This document shows, piece by piece, positions 8,784-18,450 of a stretch of DNA of 38,343 bases. Source of the DNA: an uncultured Paracoccaceae bacterium (GTDB lineage Bacteria > Pseudomonadota > Alphaproteobacteria > Rhodobacterales > Rhodobacteraceae); NCBI GenBank assembly GCA_947495795.1, contig CANMAI010000019.1:1-38343 (forward strand), given 5' to 3'. The number at the start of each line of letters is the position of its first letter. Position 1 is the stretch's first letter. The translations under genes and the position numbers were made by a program. A model generated the notes under the pieces. That model was not told the origin of the DNA, searched no databases, and worked only from the letters and a program-made list of their open reading frames with translations.

Positions 8784-9931
8784 GTGCAAAGCCTCTCCAA
8801 CGCAGTTGGCACCGGCCAAACCAACGCACGCGGCGATGTTGCCCTTATTCAAGCCGCCCTGGGCCTGATCACCAATGCCAGCGGCACCACTTATCATACA
8901 GGCACGATCGACGGCGCTCATGGCCCGGCAACGCAGGGTGCGATCAACGCCTTCCAGGCGGATCACACTGCCGATGTACCGCATATTGCAGCCGGTGTAG
9001 TCATGTCCGAAGGGGCAACGCCGGTGGCGATCCGCGCTGTCCTTACCGCCAACGGCCGCGATCTGCGTGTGCTCGCGCAGGGGAACGCACTGTCTATCTC
9101 GCCCGCACGCTTGCTGATGCCACAGCTGCGTCCCGTGCCGTGCGCACCAAAACCACGCTCCGGGCCGTCTTCCGGACCCACGTCGCAAATGTGATCGACG
9201 CTTTCTACACCGCCTCGGGCCTCGTTGTGAGCCTCACCAACACCGGTGCTCGCCGCACATTTGCCGAACAGGCGCGCCTCAACAGGCCGCAATCCTACGC
9301 TGGCCCGGGCGAGAGCAACCACAACTACGGCAACGCCGTCGATATCGGTTTCGATGGCACGATCTGGTTCCGCCGCGACCGTACAGAAGTAACAGACAAT
9401 CATTGGCTCGGCACGCTGGAGGGCTACGGTTTTGCCGTTGCCACCGCCTTTTGGGATGCGCGTGATGCCGTGGAACTCAATGCACCTCACAACCTCTTTC
9501 GCCTCCGGTTTGAACGTATTCACCTCCAAAGCAACAATGAAAGGAACACAAGTTCCGGCCGCTCCCTCGCCGCGCATCTTACCACTGTTGGCCACTGGAA
9601 CTGGCGGACGGATGGCTACAATCGCAGTGCACGGGATTGGTATTATGCCTGCGATCTCGGCGGCTCCGTCTTTGTTCGCGTCGGTACGGCGGATAAAATC
9701 TGGGCCGGCACCTCCAGCGTTTCAGCGGCACTTATTCTGGCATCCGGCTGGTCCCGCCCAGTCGCAGCGCCAACTCGCGGTGCGCGCGGTGCCGCAATCG
9801 CGGCACCGGCCGTACAGCTACCGGCAACTCCGCCAATCAGGGCAGCCGATATTGCCGCAGTCCGATCAGCCCTCCAAGCCGACTTTCGGGCAGCAGATAT
9901 CCAGTGGGCGCGCTGGATTCCCGTGCCGTAA
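8784..9931 (+). pseudogene. Peptidoglycan-binding / M15 peptidase (endolysin-like), split by a frameshift near 9080
   Basis: Two overlapping frames together encode one protein. The first (GTG 8784, RBS AAAAGGGA) holds a peptidoglycan-binding-like domain: DVALIQAALGLI, then GTIDGAHGPATQGAINAFQ. The second, readable from about 9080 to 9931, holds an M15-type zinc peptidase: SNHNYGNAVDI (SxHxxGxAxD, H180 and D187 of the joined protein) and FERIHLQ (ExxH, E244 and H247). The first frame becomes Pro/Ser-rich and unlike protein after 9083, while the second reads sensibly as QGERTVYLARTLADATAA across the junction. The four G residues at 9080-9083 are the likely site; one added G gives a 382-residue protein. 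Such enzymes cut peptide cross-links in peptidoglycan and occur in phages and bacteria. It may be a real pseudogene, a sequencing error or a -1 frameshift. Confidence 0.72.
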
Positions 9932-10003
9932 GTAGGCTCTGATACACATGGCATATAGACCCATCCATCGCCCTCTCCCGGCACACTTCCAGCCTTCCGA
10001 CAT

Positions 10004-10034
10004 AAACCCTACTGGCAAAGGTGCGGCAGGGTTT
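10004..10034. terminator. Weak stem-loop between convergent genes
   Basis: AAACCCT (10004-10010) and AGGGTTT (10028-10034) can pair across a 17-base loop in the 231-bp space between the convergent peptidase and peptide-permease genes. It could end transcription from either side. No long T-run is present, so confidence is low. Confidence 0.3.
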
Positions 10035-10162
10035 GGGTGATAAGGTGCCTCAGGTTAGAGGCGGAACGCTGCAGAGCTCACAAAGAGCCTCCCTCCCAAC
10101 GTTTTCCGAAATGTCCCCGCCGGAGGCATTCCCACGCCCAGAGTAGCGCAATATCCAGCCAG

Positions 10163-11095
10163 TCAGCGGCCGCGGATGCGCGGATCCAGGGCGTCTCGCA
10201 ATCCGTCCCCGATGAAATTTACAGAAAGCACCGTGAGAGAGATTGCGACGGCCGGGATGATCGCCCATTGCGGGTTTAGACCGATGAAATTCTGGTTGTC
10301 GGAAACGAGCCGCCCCCATGTGGGAAAATCTGGTGGGAAGCCCAAGCCGAGGAAGCTCACAGCACTTTCCGTGATGATCGCATTGGCTATGCCTAATGTG
10401 GCGGAGACCATGATTGGTGATAGGATATTGGGCAGGATATGACGAGTAATGATGCGCCGAGAGGGTGTGCCGATGGAGCGTGCAGCCAGAACGAACTCCC
10501 GTTCCTTCAGTGCCAGCACATCGCCCCGCACGATCCGCGCTGTCTGCATCCATGAGGTGACTCCAATTACGCCGACGATCAGGATGAAAATGCCCGTCTC
10601 CGGCCCGAAGGCTGCCCGCAAGGTGTCCCGGAACAGCATCACCACCACCAGAAGAAGCGGCAGCAGCGGCAGGGCAAGGAACAGGTCCGTAAGCCGCATA
10701 AGCGGGCCATCGAGCCAGCGGAAGAATCCTGCAAATACGCCTACGATAGTACCCACAATCAGTGCCAGAAGCATCGCCGTGATCCCCACGGCCAGCGATG
10801 TGCGCCCTCCCTGCAGCACTTGGGCAAAGATATCGCGGCCATAATTATCAGTGCCCAAAGGATGCGTGAGAGACCAACCCGAGTTTTTGGCACGGTAATC
10901 CAGATAGGTCGGGTCGACCGTGTGGATCATCGGGCCGAATAGGACGAGGAAGACTATTGCGAAGAAGATGAAGCAGCCGACCATAGCCCCCTTGTGGCCA
11001 CGGAACTGCACCCAGACATCGCCCCAGAGCGAACGGCTTTGCGCCTCGACGATACCGGTCACGGGTTGGCCCGCTGGCAATGCACCCTCAGTCAT
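10163..11095 (-). CDS. Peptide-type ABC transporter permease (DppC/OppC family)
   Basis: The 310-residue inner-membrane permease has an N-terminal membrane span (GAMVGCFIFFAIVFLVLFGPM), then the family stretch HPLGTDNYGRDIFAQVLQGGRTSLAVG, and the EAA loop for ATPase contact as LAARSIGTPSRRIITRHILPN. It closes with NFIGDGLRDALDPRIRGR, typical for DppC. I chose the ATG at 11095, which overlaps the stop of the DppB-like gene by 8 bases, over the ATG at 11131 that lies deep inside that gene. It is the last gene of a five-gene operon with its own ATPases and binding protein. The substrate could be di- or oligopeptides or another OppA-class ligand. Confidence 0.92.
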   Translation of the reverse strand: MTEGALPAGQPVTGIVEAQSRSLWGDVWVQFRGHKGAMVGCFIFFAIVFLVLFGPMIHTVDPTYLDYRAKNSGWSLTHPLGTDNYGRDIFAQVLQGGRTSLAVGITAMLLALIVGTIVGVFAGFFRWLDGPLMRLTDLFLALPLLPLLLVVVMLFRDTLRAAFGPETGIFILIVGVIGVTSWMQTARIVRGDVLALKEREFVLAARSIGTPSRRIITRHILPNILSPIMVSATLGIANAIITESAVSFLGLGFPPDFPTWGRLVSDNQNFIGLNPQWAIIPAVAISLTVLSVNFIGDGLRDALDPRIRGR

Positions 11096-12098
11096 AGCGG
11101 ATCCTTGGGTCCAGAATGCCGTAAAGGACATCTGCGATCAGGTTGAACATCACGATCAGCACCGCGAAGATGAAGGTCAGCGTCTGCACCAGCGGGATAT
11201 CGGCCCCCTGAATGCCGAGGATCAGAAGCTGGCCGAGCCCGTTCACCTTGAAGATCTGCTCCGTGATGATCGCACCGCCGAAAACTCCGGGGATGCCAAG
11301 GGCGATCACGGTCACCACGGGGATCATAGAGTTGCGCAGCACGTGGATCATAACGACCGAACGTTCCCGCAGGCCCTTGGCCCGCGCGGTGCGCACATAA
11401 TCTTGATTGAGATTATCGAGCATCGACGCCCGCATGAAGCGGCTGATCTGCGCCGTTGTTGCCAGTGCAAGCACCATCGTAGGCATCGCCATCTGACGCA
11501 CCTGCACCCAGAAGCTGTTCCAGTCCGTTACCCGATGCGTTGTATCGTAGACCGACGGCAGCCAGCCAAGCTGGACGGAGAAGATCACGATCAGGATCAG
11601 GCCGGTGAAGAATGTGGGCACGGAAAAACCGATCATGGAAATGAACGTGCCGATCTGGTCGAAGATGGAATACTGCTTGTAGGCCGAGATCACGCCGATC
11701 GGAACCGCGATGATGACCGCCACGATCTGGCTCATCCCCACCACCCACAGCGTCTGCGGCATCCTTTCGACCACCAGATCCACCACCGGCGAACGGGTGG
11801 ACCAGGAGAGGACGCGCAACCGTTCCCCCGAACCGATCGTCCAGCCGGTCCATTGCTCGATCATGTTAAGCGGTTCGTTGATGAAGAATTGCTGGCACCA
11901 TTTGAGATACCGGATCGGAAAGGGTTCGCCGAGGCCGAGTGACAGGCGGATCTGCTCGCGCACTTCCGGCGGGATGGTCAGCGGCAGGTTGCCTGTGGGA
12001 TCACCCGGGGAAAGATCGAGAACGATGAAGATGATGAAGCTGATCGCCAGAAGCGTCGGGATCGCGAAGAGCAGTCGCCGGATCGTATAGTTCAGCAT
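11088..12098 (-). CDS. Peptide-type ABC transporter permease (DppB/OppB family)
   Basis: The 336-residue protein has the DppB-type N-terminus MLNYTIRRLLFAIPTLLAIS and the motif DLSPGDPTGNLP, several membrane segments, the EAA loop TARAKGLRERSVVMIHVLRN and the C-terminal LIADVLYGILDPRIRYD. It pairs with the DppC-like permease, with overlapping coding regions. A longer than usual periplasmic loop lies between residues about 50 and 110 (SLGLGEPFPIRYLKWCQQFF and following), seen in some Opp-type permeases of this group. GAGGCG lies ahead of the ATG at 12098. It is separated from the binding-protein gene by a strong stem-loop. Confidence 0.93.
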   Translation of the reverse strand: MLNYTIRRLLFAIPTLLAISFIIFIVLDLSPGDPTGNLPLTIPPEVREQIRLSLGLGEPFPIRYLKWCQQFFINEPLNMIEQWTGWTIGSGERLRVLSWSTRSPVVDLVVERMPQTLWVVGMSQIVAVIIAVPIGVISAYKQYSIFDQIGTFISMIGFSVPTFFTGLILIVIFSVQLGWLPSVYDTTHRVTDWNSFWVQVRQMAMPTMVLALATTAQISRFMRASMLDNLNQDYVRTARAKGLRERSVVMIHVLRNSMIPVVTVIALGIPGVFGGAIITEQIFKVNGLGQLLILGIQGADIPLVQTLTFIFAVLIVMFNLIADVLYGILDPRIRYD

Positions 12099-12130
12099 AA
12101 GGGACGCCTCGGGAGATGAGCAACAAGAGC

Positions 12131-12161
12131 GCCCCGCCCCGGCACATGGCCGGAGCGGGGC
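12131..12161 (-). terminator. GC-rich stem-loop between binding-protein and permease genes
   Basis: The arms 12131-12143 and 12149-12161 form a 13-bp stem with a single mismatch and a 5-base loop, 7 bases past the stop of the substrate-binding protein gene. Such hairpins commonly stabilise the upstream mRNA or partly stop transcription, so that the binding protein is made in excess over the permeases. No T-run follows. Confidence 0.55.
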
Positions 12162-12168
12162 AATTGGA

Positions 12169-13866
12169 TCAGTCGATGCGGTACCAGTCCGCGATGTTCC
12201 AAAGCTCGCTGTCCCAATCGGACATCTTCACGCCACCAAGCGTGTTCGACTTGGCTGACGGGTTGCCGCGGTGGATCAGGGGAATGATCACGCCGGCTTC
12301 CATCAGCATGTCGTTCATCTTGATCGCAATCGCGGCCCGGGCCTCGATGCCGGAGGTTTTGCCGAACTCGGCCACCAGCGCATCGTATTCCGGGTTGCAA
12401 TGGCGCGGCATGTTATCGCCCAGCCACTGATTTTCCGGGCTCGGGATCTCATTGCATGCCCAGTTCGCCATGTACGTTTCAGGGTCCGTGCCATCGAAGT
12501 TGTTGGTATACATCTCCACATCGGCAAAGAACTTCTGGAACGTGTCCGGAGAGCTCTGATCGCCACCGAAGAAGACGGAGCCGTCGATATTGCGCAGCTC
12601 CGTTTCCACACCGATTTCGGACCACATCTGCTTGATCAGCGCCTGTGTGCCCTGACGGACAGAGTTGGTCGATGTCTGGTAGAGGAGCGAGAGACGCATC
12701 CCGTCCTTGGTCCGCACACCGTCGGAGCCAACTTCCCAGCCAGCCTCGTCCAGCAGCGCATTCGCGGCCGCGATATCCTGCGTCTTGCACCAGTCATTGT
12801 TGGTCGAGGCGTAGACCGCAGGTGCCGGCAGCACGTTGCAGGTTACCTGACCCGCAGCGCCGTATCCCGCTTCCACAAGGATCTCGCGGTCAATCGCGAG
12901 GCTGAGCGCCCGGGAAACGCGCCGGTCCGTCAAGAACGGATGCGGGTGCTTCACGGTGCCCCGCTCGTCGCCCAGTGCCGAGTCGGGGTTGGTCTGGTTG
13001 ACCATGATACGCTCAACCGATGTCCCGAAGGCGGAGATGATCTCTCCCTTGCCTGCGGCCTGCATCTGGGACAGCACTTCAGGTTCCACCTGCAGGTTCC
13101 AGGCATAGTCGAATTCACCTGTTTCCAGAACGGAGCGTGCGGCCGCAGCCGCATCTCCGCCCCCTTTGAAGAGCACGGTCGCAAAGGCCGGTTTCGCCGG
13201 ATCGCGATAGTTCTCGTTTGCAGCAAACAGCGCCACGTCATTGGCCTTGAATTCCGTCACAGTGAACGGACCCGTGCCGATCGGTGCGAAGTTCTGCTCT
13301 GTGCACTCAACGGCTTTCGCGCCAAGACATTCGGCAAACTGAGCCTTCTGCAGAATGGGGGACTGGCCGCCCACGAACGGGCCGTAAGGGAAAGGCTTGG
13401 CCACACCGAAGGTGATCTTCACCGTGCTGGCATCAACGGCTTCCACATTGGTGACATCCGTGAAGTTGGATGCCTGCGCACAGCCACCATCGGGGTTCGT
13501 GCAATATTCCCACGTGAAGACGACATCCTCTGCCGTCAGCGGCGTGCCGTCGGACCAGACGACGCCATCGGACAGCTTCCACGTGATGGTCGTCAGATCC
13601 TCGGAGATGCCGCCATTTTCCAGCGTCGGGATCTCGTCCACCAGATAGGGCACCATCGTGCCCGTCTCGTCATAGCGCGCCAGAGGCTCGATCACGAGAG
13701 AGGCTGCCTCCAGTTCTTTCGTGCCGCCGGAAAGATACGGGTTCAGGATCGAAGGCGCCTGCCAATAGAGAATGTTCAGCTGCCCATCCGAGGCACGCTC
13801 CGCAAACGCGGCCCCTGCGGTGAGGCTGAGGACGGCTGCGCCCGTCAGCATTTTTGCAAGTGTCAT
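12169..13866 (-). CDS. Peptide-type ABC transporter substrate-binding protein (SBP family 5)
   Basis: The 565-residue precursor has a Sec signal peptide (MTLAKMLTGAAVLSLTAGAAFA) and a long two-lobed family 5 (OppA/DppA class) binding domain. Family features include LNILYWQAPSILNPYLSGGT near the N-terminus, WSDGTPLTAEDVVFTWEY, RVSRALSLAIDREILV and PLIHRGNPSAKSN near the C-terminus. It should capture a peptide or related ligand in the periplasm for the DppB/C-like permeases. AGGGG precedes the ATG at 13866. It lies between the ATPase and permease genes of the operon. The ligand cannot be read from sequence. Confidence 0.92.
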   Translation of the reverse strand: MTLAKMLTGAAVLSLTAGAAFAERASDGQLNILYWQAPSILNPYLSGGTKELEAASLVIEPLARYDETGTMVPYLVDEIPTLENGGISEDLTTITWKLSDGVVWSDGTPLTAEDVVFTWEYCTNPDGGCAQASNFTDVTNVEAVDASTVKITFGVAKPFPYGPFVGGQSPILQKAQFAECLGAKAVECTEQNFAPIGTGPFTVTEFKANDVALFAANENYRDPAKPAFATVLFKGGGDAAAAARSVLETGEFDYAWNLQVEPEVLSQMQAAGKGEIISAFGTSVERIMVNQTNPDSALGDERGTVKHPHPFLTDRRVSRALSLAIDREILVEAGYGAAGQVTCNVLPAPAVYASTNNDWCKTQDIAAANALLDEAGWEVGSDGVRTKDGMRLSLLYQTSTNSVRQGTQALIKQMWSEIGVETELRNIDGSVFFGGDQSSPDTFQKFFADVEMYTNNFDGTDPETYMANWACNEIPSPENQWLGDNMPRHCNPEYDALVAEFGKTSGIEARAAIAIKMNDMLMEAGVIIPLIHRGNPSAKSNTLGGVKMSDWDSELWNIADWYRID

Positions 13867-13929
13867 AAATAACCCCTGTTCTGTTGGTTGAAATTGGCGC
13901 GGATTACCCCCGCACTCCGTGAAAACATG

Positions 13930-14922
13930 TTACGCCCCTTCCAGCAGGTGGCAAGCCGCATGATGCCCGTTGCCGTAATGGCGGAAAGCGGGTGTCTCCG
14001 TCCGGCAGATATCCATCACCTTCGGGCAGCGCGTGCAGAAGTTGCAGCCCTTGGGCGGGTTGGCAGGGCTTGGCACATCGCCCTGAAGGATGATGCGCTT
14101 GCGGTCAGCCTCCGTCTCCGGGTCCGGATTGGGCACGGCGGACAAAAGCGCCTCGGTATAGGGGTGTTTCGGGCGGTCGTAGAGCGCCTCGCGCGGGGCA
14201 AGCTCCACAATCCGGCCGAGATACATCACCGCGACCCGTGTCGCGAGGTGGCGCACCATCGAAAGGTCGTGGCTGATGAAGAGATAGGTCAGGCCCAGCC
14301 GCTCCTGCAGATCTTCCAGCAGGTTCACGACCTGCGCCTGAATGGAGACGTCGAGCGCCGCAATCGGCTCGTCACACACAATGAATTTGGGGTTGAGCGC
14401 GAGGGCCCGGGCGATCCCGATTCGCTGTCGCTGGCCACCGGAAAACTCGTGCGGATATCGCCCGGCAAAATCCCGGTTCAGCCCCACCTGATCCATCAGT
14501 TCCAGCACACGGGCCTGCCGCTCTTCCTTGGACATCGCCTGATGCTCGTCCAGCGGTTCCGCAATGATGGAGCCCACCGTCATGCGGGGGTTGAGGCAGG
14601 CCTGAGGGTCCTGAAAGATCATCTGCATCTTGGGACGAAGGTTGCGCAACGCATCGCCCTTGATCGTGCTGATATCCCGCCCTTCAATCTCCAGCTTGCC
14701 TTCGGTCGGATCATAAAGCCGCAGGATGGCACGCCCGGCGGTGGATTTTCCGCAGCCGCTTTCGCCCACCAGCCCCAGCGTCTCCCCGTCGAAAATCTCG
14801 AATGTCAGCCCGTCCACGGCCTTCACGGTGCCGACCTGACGGCGCAGGATCCCGGCATAGATCGGGAAATGCATCTTCAGCCCGTCAACCCTTACAAGGA
14901 CGTTCTGCGGGTTATCCAGCAT
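13930..14922 (-). CDS. Peptide-type ABC transporter ATP-binding protein (DppF/OppF family)
   Basis: The 330-residue cytoplasmic ATPase shows Walker [16 protein letters not shown], signature [17 protein letters not shown], Walker [13 protein letters not shown] and the switch His in FISHDLSMV. The C-terminal oligopeptide-transporter extension includes [20 protein letters not shown] with closely spaced cysteines, which in some DppD/F proteins hold an iron-sulfur cluster. The ATG at 14922 follows AGGAGGG and overlaps the end of the preceding ATPase gene by 11 bases; a start at 14982 would lie far inside that gene. It works with the DppD-like ATPase as a heterodimer. Confidence 0.93.
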   Translation of the reverse strand: MLDNPQNVLVRVDGLKMHFPIYAGILRRQVGTVKAVDGLTFEIFDGETLGLVGESGCGKSTAGRAILRLYDPTEGKLEIEGRDISTIKGDALRNLRPKMQMIFQDPQACLNPRMTVGSIIAEPLDEHQAMSKEERQARVLELMDQVGLNRDFAGRYPHEFSGGQRQRIGIARALALNPKFIVCDEPIAALDVSIQAQVVNLLEDLQERLGLTYLFISHDLSMVRHLATRVAVMYLGRIVELAPREALYDRPKHPYTEALLSAVPNPDPETEADRKRIILQGDVPSPANPPKGCNFCTRCPKVMDICRTETPAFRHYGNGHHAACHLLEGA

Positions 14923-15931
14923 CGCGCAGCCCTCCTGTCGCAGGATCCCAGAAACAGGCCACGTCATGCCCGGCCCCCACATCCCGCCGCGCCGGATTCT
15001 CGCGGAGGCATCTGTCCATTACATGGCCGCAGCGGGCTGCGAAGGGACAGCTTGCGGGATGCGCGGCAAGGTTGGGGGGCTGACCTTCGATGGAGCGCAG
15101 GCGCGCATCGCGCGTCCCGTCGACCCGTGGTACGGTTTCCAAAAGGGCCCGTGTGTAGGGATGCTGCGGCCGCGCAAAAAGCTCTCGCACCGGCCCATGC
15201 TCCACGATCTGGCCGCCATACATGACCATCACGCGGTCGGCGATGCCCGCCACTACGCCCAGATCATGCGTGATCCAGATAATCGCCATGCCCAGCTTCT
15301 CGCGCAGATCCTTCACCAGTTCGATGATCTGCGCCTGAATGGTCACATCCAGCGCGGTCGTTGGCTCATCCGCGATCAGCACCTTGGGATCGCAGGCAAG
15401 GGCAATGGCGATCATCACCCGCTGGCGCATCCCGCCGGAGAACTGATGCGGGTAGTCCCGCAGCCGCGCCGTTGCATCGGGGATGCCCACCAGCGCCAGC
15501 AGTTCGGCGGCCCGCACCCTTGCTGCCTTCTTGCTCAGGCCAAGATGCACGCGCAGGGGTTCCACAATCTGATAGCCCACGGTGAAAACCGGGTTCAGGG
15601 ACGTCATGGGGTCCTGAAACACGAAGCCCACATCACCGCCGCGCAGATCGCGCAGCTCCGCCGGGCTCATCGCACGCACATCGCGGCCATCGTAGCGGAT
15701 TTCGCCCTTCACGATCTCTGCCGGTGGCATCGGCAAGAGGCCCATAAGAGACATCATAGTGACGGATTTGCCCGAACCGCTTTCGCCCACAACACCCAGC
15801 AGTTCACCGGGTTTCACGGCAAAGGAGACGTCGTTGACAGCATGCACCTCGCCGTCGCGGGTGCGAAAGATCGTTTTCAGATCATTCACTTCAAGGATGG
15901 GCTCGGACCGACCTCGCGCCCCGTCTGGCAT
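14912..15931 (-). CDS. Peptide-type ABC transporter ATP-binding protein (DppD/OppD family)
   Basis: The 339-residue ATPase has [22 protein letters not shown] at the N-terminus (typical DppD), Walker [20 protein letters not shown], signature [17 protein letters not shown], Walker [19 protein letters not shown], and a C-terminal Cys-containing extension [15 protein letters not shown] chose the ATG at 15931, preceded by AGGGG; the frame extends 77 codons upstream but that part has no family resemblance. It is the first gene of the reverse-strand peptide operon and is divergent from argE. Confidence 0.93.
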   Translation of the reverse strand: MPDGARGRSEPILEVNDLKTIFRTRDGEVHAVNDVSFAVKPGELLGVVGESGSGKSVTMMSLMGLLPMPPAEIVKGEIRYDGRDVRAMSPAELRDLRGGDVGFVFQDPMTSLNPVFTVGYQIVEPLRVHLGLSKKAARVRAAELLALVGIPDATARLRDYPHQFSGGMRQRVMIAIALACDPKVLIADEPTTALDVTIQAQIIELVKDLREKLGMAIIWITHDLGVVAGIADRVMVMYGGQIVEHGPVRELFARPQHPYTRALLETVPRVDGTRDARLRSIEGQPPNLAAHPASCPFAARCGHVMDRCLRENPARRDVGAGHDVACFWDPATGGLRDAG

Positions 15932-15983
15932 ACTGACCCCTGTCTTCGTAACGCGGCTCTCTGCGGAGCCTACAAGGCGACTT

Positions 15984-16001
15984 TTGTCGCTCGGCCGACA
16001 A
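15984..16001. promoter_or_regulatory. Imperfect palindrome between the peptide operon and argE
   Basis: TTGTCG (15984-15989) and CGACAA (15996-16001) form an inverted repeat with a 6-base spacer, about 53 bases upstream of the DppD-like start and about 190 upstream of argE. It could be an operator for one or both promoters. No regulator gene is nearby, so the assignment is weak. Confidence 0.3.
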
Positions 16002-16194
16002 TCAAGCACGATTGCGGCAGGTCGGCAACGACCAATTTGGCAGGCTGACGCAAAGACGGGTGATTTTTTGAGCAAAGGCCGGGAAGTGCCGCATTGGCAG
16101 GCGGCCTGCCTGCCATGCCGCGCAAAACAGGTCTGGCGGAGAGGCATGAAACGGTGGCACATGATCCCAACGGCACATGAAGGCAGGGAATGGC

Positions 16195-17373
16195 ATGGGC
16201 GACACCTACACCGCGGAAGAGATGCTGGCGAAGCTTGTCGGCTTCAATACGATTTCGAATCAATCCAACCTGGATCTGATCGGCTTTGTCGCGGATTACC
16301 TCGCAGGGCATGGCATTCCCGCGACCCACGTGCCAGACGAGACCGGCGAAAAAGCCTCGCTTTATGCGCATATCGGCCCGGAGGTTGCGGGCGGTGTTGT
16401 CCTTTCGGGCCATACGGATGTGGTGCCCGTCGCCGGTCAGCCGTGGGAAACGGATCCGTTCACGCTTACGGAAATGGACGGCAAGCTTTATGGTCGGGGC
16501 ACATGTGACATGAAGGGGTTTATTGCCTGCGCATTGGCGGCCGTGCCGCAAATGGTTGCGGCGGATCTGAAGCGACCTGTACAGTTCGCCCTGACCTATG
16601 ACGAGGAAGTGGGCTGTTTCGGTGCGCCGCCCCTGATCGAGGCGATGCAGGCACTGCCAAAGGCCGCCGCCGTGATCGTGGGCGAACCGACGGAAATGCA
16701 GGTGGTGACGGGCCACAAGGCGATCTGCGAACTGAAAACGCATGTCCGGGGCTTTGAAGTGCATTCCAGCCTGATGCATCAAGGTGTGTCCGCTGTGATG
16801 ACGGCGGCCGAGATGGTTCAGTGGATCTCTGCACAGACAGCCGCCAACCAGGCCGAGGCGGCTGGTATGGCGCTTGGCTATGAACCACCCTGGACAACGC
16901 TGCATGTGGGCCAGATCAATGGCGGTACAGCACACAACATCACGGCCCGCGATTGCACATTTTCATGTGATATCCGTAGCTTGCCCACAGAAGCTCAGGA
17001 AGACTGGATCACCCGTTACCGCGCCGAAGCCGCCCGCCTTTCCCAGCAGATATCAGCCGTCCGTCCAGAGGCAGAAATAACGGTTGAACTGGTGGGCTCT
17101 GTGCCAGGATGCCGCCCGGAGGAGGACGGCGCGGCAGAGGCGCTCGCCCGCCGCCTGACAGGAGACAATGGCACGCATGTGGTTTCCTACGCCACTGAAG
17201 CGGGCCAGTTTCAGGATGGCGGTTATTCAACGGCAATCTGCGGACCGGGCTCTATTGAGCAGGCGCATCAACCTAATGAATTTATAGAAAAGTCAGAGCT
17301 GGCGGCAGGAAGTAAGTTTTTCCAGAAGCTAATAGCAGATCTTTCTGCCGATAGTGTTTCGCGATTAATCTAA
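16195..17373 (+). CDS. argE: Acetylornithine deacetylase-type M20 metallopeptidase
   Basis: ArgE hydrolyses N-acetylornithine to ornithine and acetate in arginine biosynthesis. The 392-residue protein has the M20 metal-site blocks: VVLSGHTDVVPVAGQPWETDP (His and the following Asp), GRGTCDMKGFIACALA (bridging Asp), TYDEEVGCFGA (Glu-Glu pair) and VVGEPTEMQVVTGHKA-type sequence (here VIVGEPTEMQVVTGHK), then HQPNEFIE with the last His. The order and spacing match ArgE/DapE enzymes. I chose the second ATG (16195), which has AGGCAGGG at a suitable distance; the ATG at 16177 adds 6 residues. It is divergent from a peptide uptake operon, and a role in processing imported acylated amino acids or peptides is an alternative. 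Confidence 0.82.
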   Translation: MGDTYTAEEMLAKLVGFNTISNQSNLDLIGFVADYLAGHGIPATHVPDETGEKASLYAHIGPEVAGGVVLSGHTDVVPVAGQPWETDPFTLTEMDGKLYGRGTCDMKGFIACALAAVPQMVAADLKRPVQFALTYDEEVGCFGAPPLIEAMQALPKAAAVIVGEPTEMQVVTGHKAICELKTHVRGFEVHSSLMHQGVSAVMTAAEMVQWISAQTAANQAEAAGMALGYEPPWTTLHVGQINGGTAHNITARDCTFSCDIRSLPTEAQEDWITRYRAEAARLSQQISAVRPEAEITVELVGSVPGCRPEEDGAAEALARRLTGDNGTHVVSYATEAGQFQDGGYSTAICGPGSIEQAHQPNEFIEKSELAAGSKFFQKLIADLSADSVSRLI

Positions 17374-17440
17374 GATATTTCATCACCAAAAGCCCGAAAA
17401 CGTGACAGGTTTGGGAGATCTAGGTACTTTCGAAATCGCT

Positions 17441-18358
17441 CTAAATACCTTTGGGACGCAGGAACGTTACGCGCTCGATTGCCGCTATGCGTTCCAGATC
17501 TTCTACATACTCCTTGTCTAGTTTTGCCTTCTCGCTATCACTCCAGATCTTCAGCTTCGGCCCATCCGCGTAAAGCTCCCGCATCTCGCTTACACTCTCG
17601 AACCGCACCTCGTTGCCGCGCCACCGATCAAGCCACATCAGCTTTCGCGCTGCCTTATCCGTCATCGAGGGGCGGATGATACGTTCCAGCGGCTTGAAAT
17701 CAACATCGTGCGGAATGTCTGTAATCCTATGGATGATCTCATGCTCCAACGCCCGAAAGTCGGCAAAATCCCAGACATGAATATCCGACTCGGGAAAGGT
17801 GTCGCGAATGCTCTCAATGACGCACGACCAGCGGGGCGCGTTTTTCAGCCATCCCTTCCGGAACCGCCGCAGATTGAAATCGGACGGGTAGACCGATAGC
17901 AGAGCTTCGCAAAAGATCGAAGGTGCATAGCTCACCGGGTTGCGTAGCGCGAAAAAAATGCGGGGCGGAAACTCTTCGAGCATGGGGCTCAGCAATTCCA
18001 GTCTACCACTGATCGTAGGATACAAGGTCTGACTGTTCACCATTTCGGGCGGCACGCCGATCAGATTTTCATCCGTCAGCAGGAGATGGCGCTGCACGAA
18101 GTCGGTATTTTTCAGCTTCCGCTCGCTTGTCGCCCATTTCAGGAACGTAAAAGCATCATCCCTGATCTTCTCGCTCTTTGGTGTCCTTTTGGCAGCATTC
18201 CGAACCCAAGAAAGCGGTTTGGTAACTTTTTCGCGCAGCACATTAGGGGAAACGAAGCCGATGCCACTCCGGTGGAGCGTTGATATGTTGCTTGCGAACG
18301 TGCGCTGCAGATAGCTTGATGCTGTCTTGTGCGCTCCAAGATGGAGGGTCACTTTCAT
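17441..18358 (-). CDS. Sulfotransferase-like protein
   Basis: The 305-residue protein opens with MKVTLHLGAHKTASSYLQ, which matches the 5'-phosphosulfate binding loop of sulfotransferase-like proteins (HxGxHKTxSS). A later FFALRNPVSYAPSIFCEAL resembles the 3'-phosphate binding segment (RxP...S). Such enzymes use PAPS to sulfate carbohydrates, lipids or proteins; many bacterial members of this type are uncharacterised. I chose the ATG at 18358, since the 77 upstream codons in frame have no domain and run back into the TRAP permease gene. It converges on argE with a 67-base gap and lies 92 bases after the TRAP permease on the same strand. The substrate is unknown. Confidence 0.75.
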   Translation of the reverse strand: MKVTLHLGAHKTASSYLQRTFASNISTLHRSGIGFVSPNVLREKVTKPLSWVRNAAKRTPKSEKIRDDAFTFLKWATSERKLKNTDFVQRHLLLTDENLIGVPPEMVNSQTLYPTISGRLELLSPMLEEFPPRIFFALRNPVSYAPSIFCEALLSVYPSDFNLRRFRKGWLKNAPRWSCVIESIRDTFPESDIHVWDFADFRALEHEIIHRITDIPHDVDFKPLERIIRPSMTDKAARKLMWLDRWRGNEVRFESVSEMRELYADGPKLKIWSDSEKAKLDKEYVEDLERIAAIERVTFLRPKGI

Positions 18359-18450
18359 CTTGCAGCCCGCCTCTGCCCTCTTGGTATCGCCTGCCCGAGC
18401 ATGGGTTAAGCGAAATAGTCTGAAGAGGCAACAAGGCGGGCCAAAGATGC

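Noticed and set aside
10920-11942. A 340-codon + strand frame with many His and Asp residues
   Set aside because: It is the antisense shadow of the DppB/DppC-like permease genes; the His/Asp-rich composition is the mirror of hydrophobic membrane codons.
12271-13872. A 533-codon open frame on the + strand
   Set aside because: It lies wholly opposite the peptide-type binding-protein gene, whose reverse-strand reading has a signal peptide and family motifs; the + reading has no recognisable domain. Long antisense frames are common in GC-rich DNA.
13888-16048. Long + strand frames opposite the two peptide-type ATPase genes
   Set aside because: The reverse strand encodes complete ABC ATPases with all motifs; the + strand frames have no family features.
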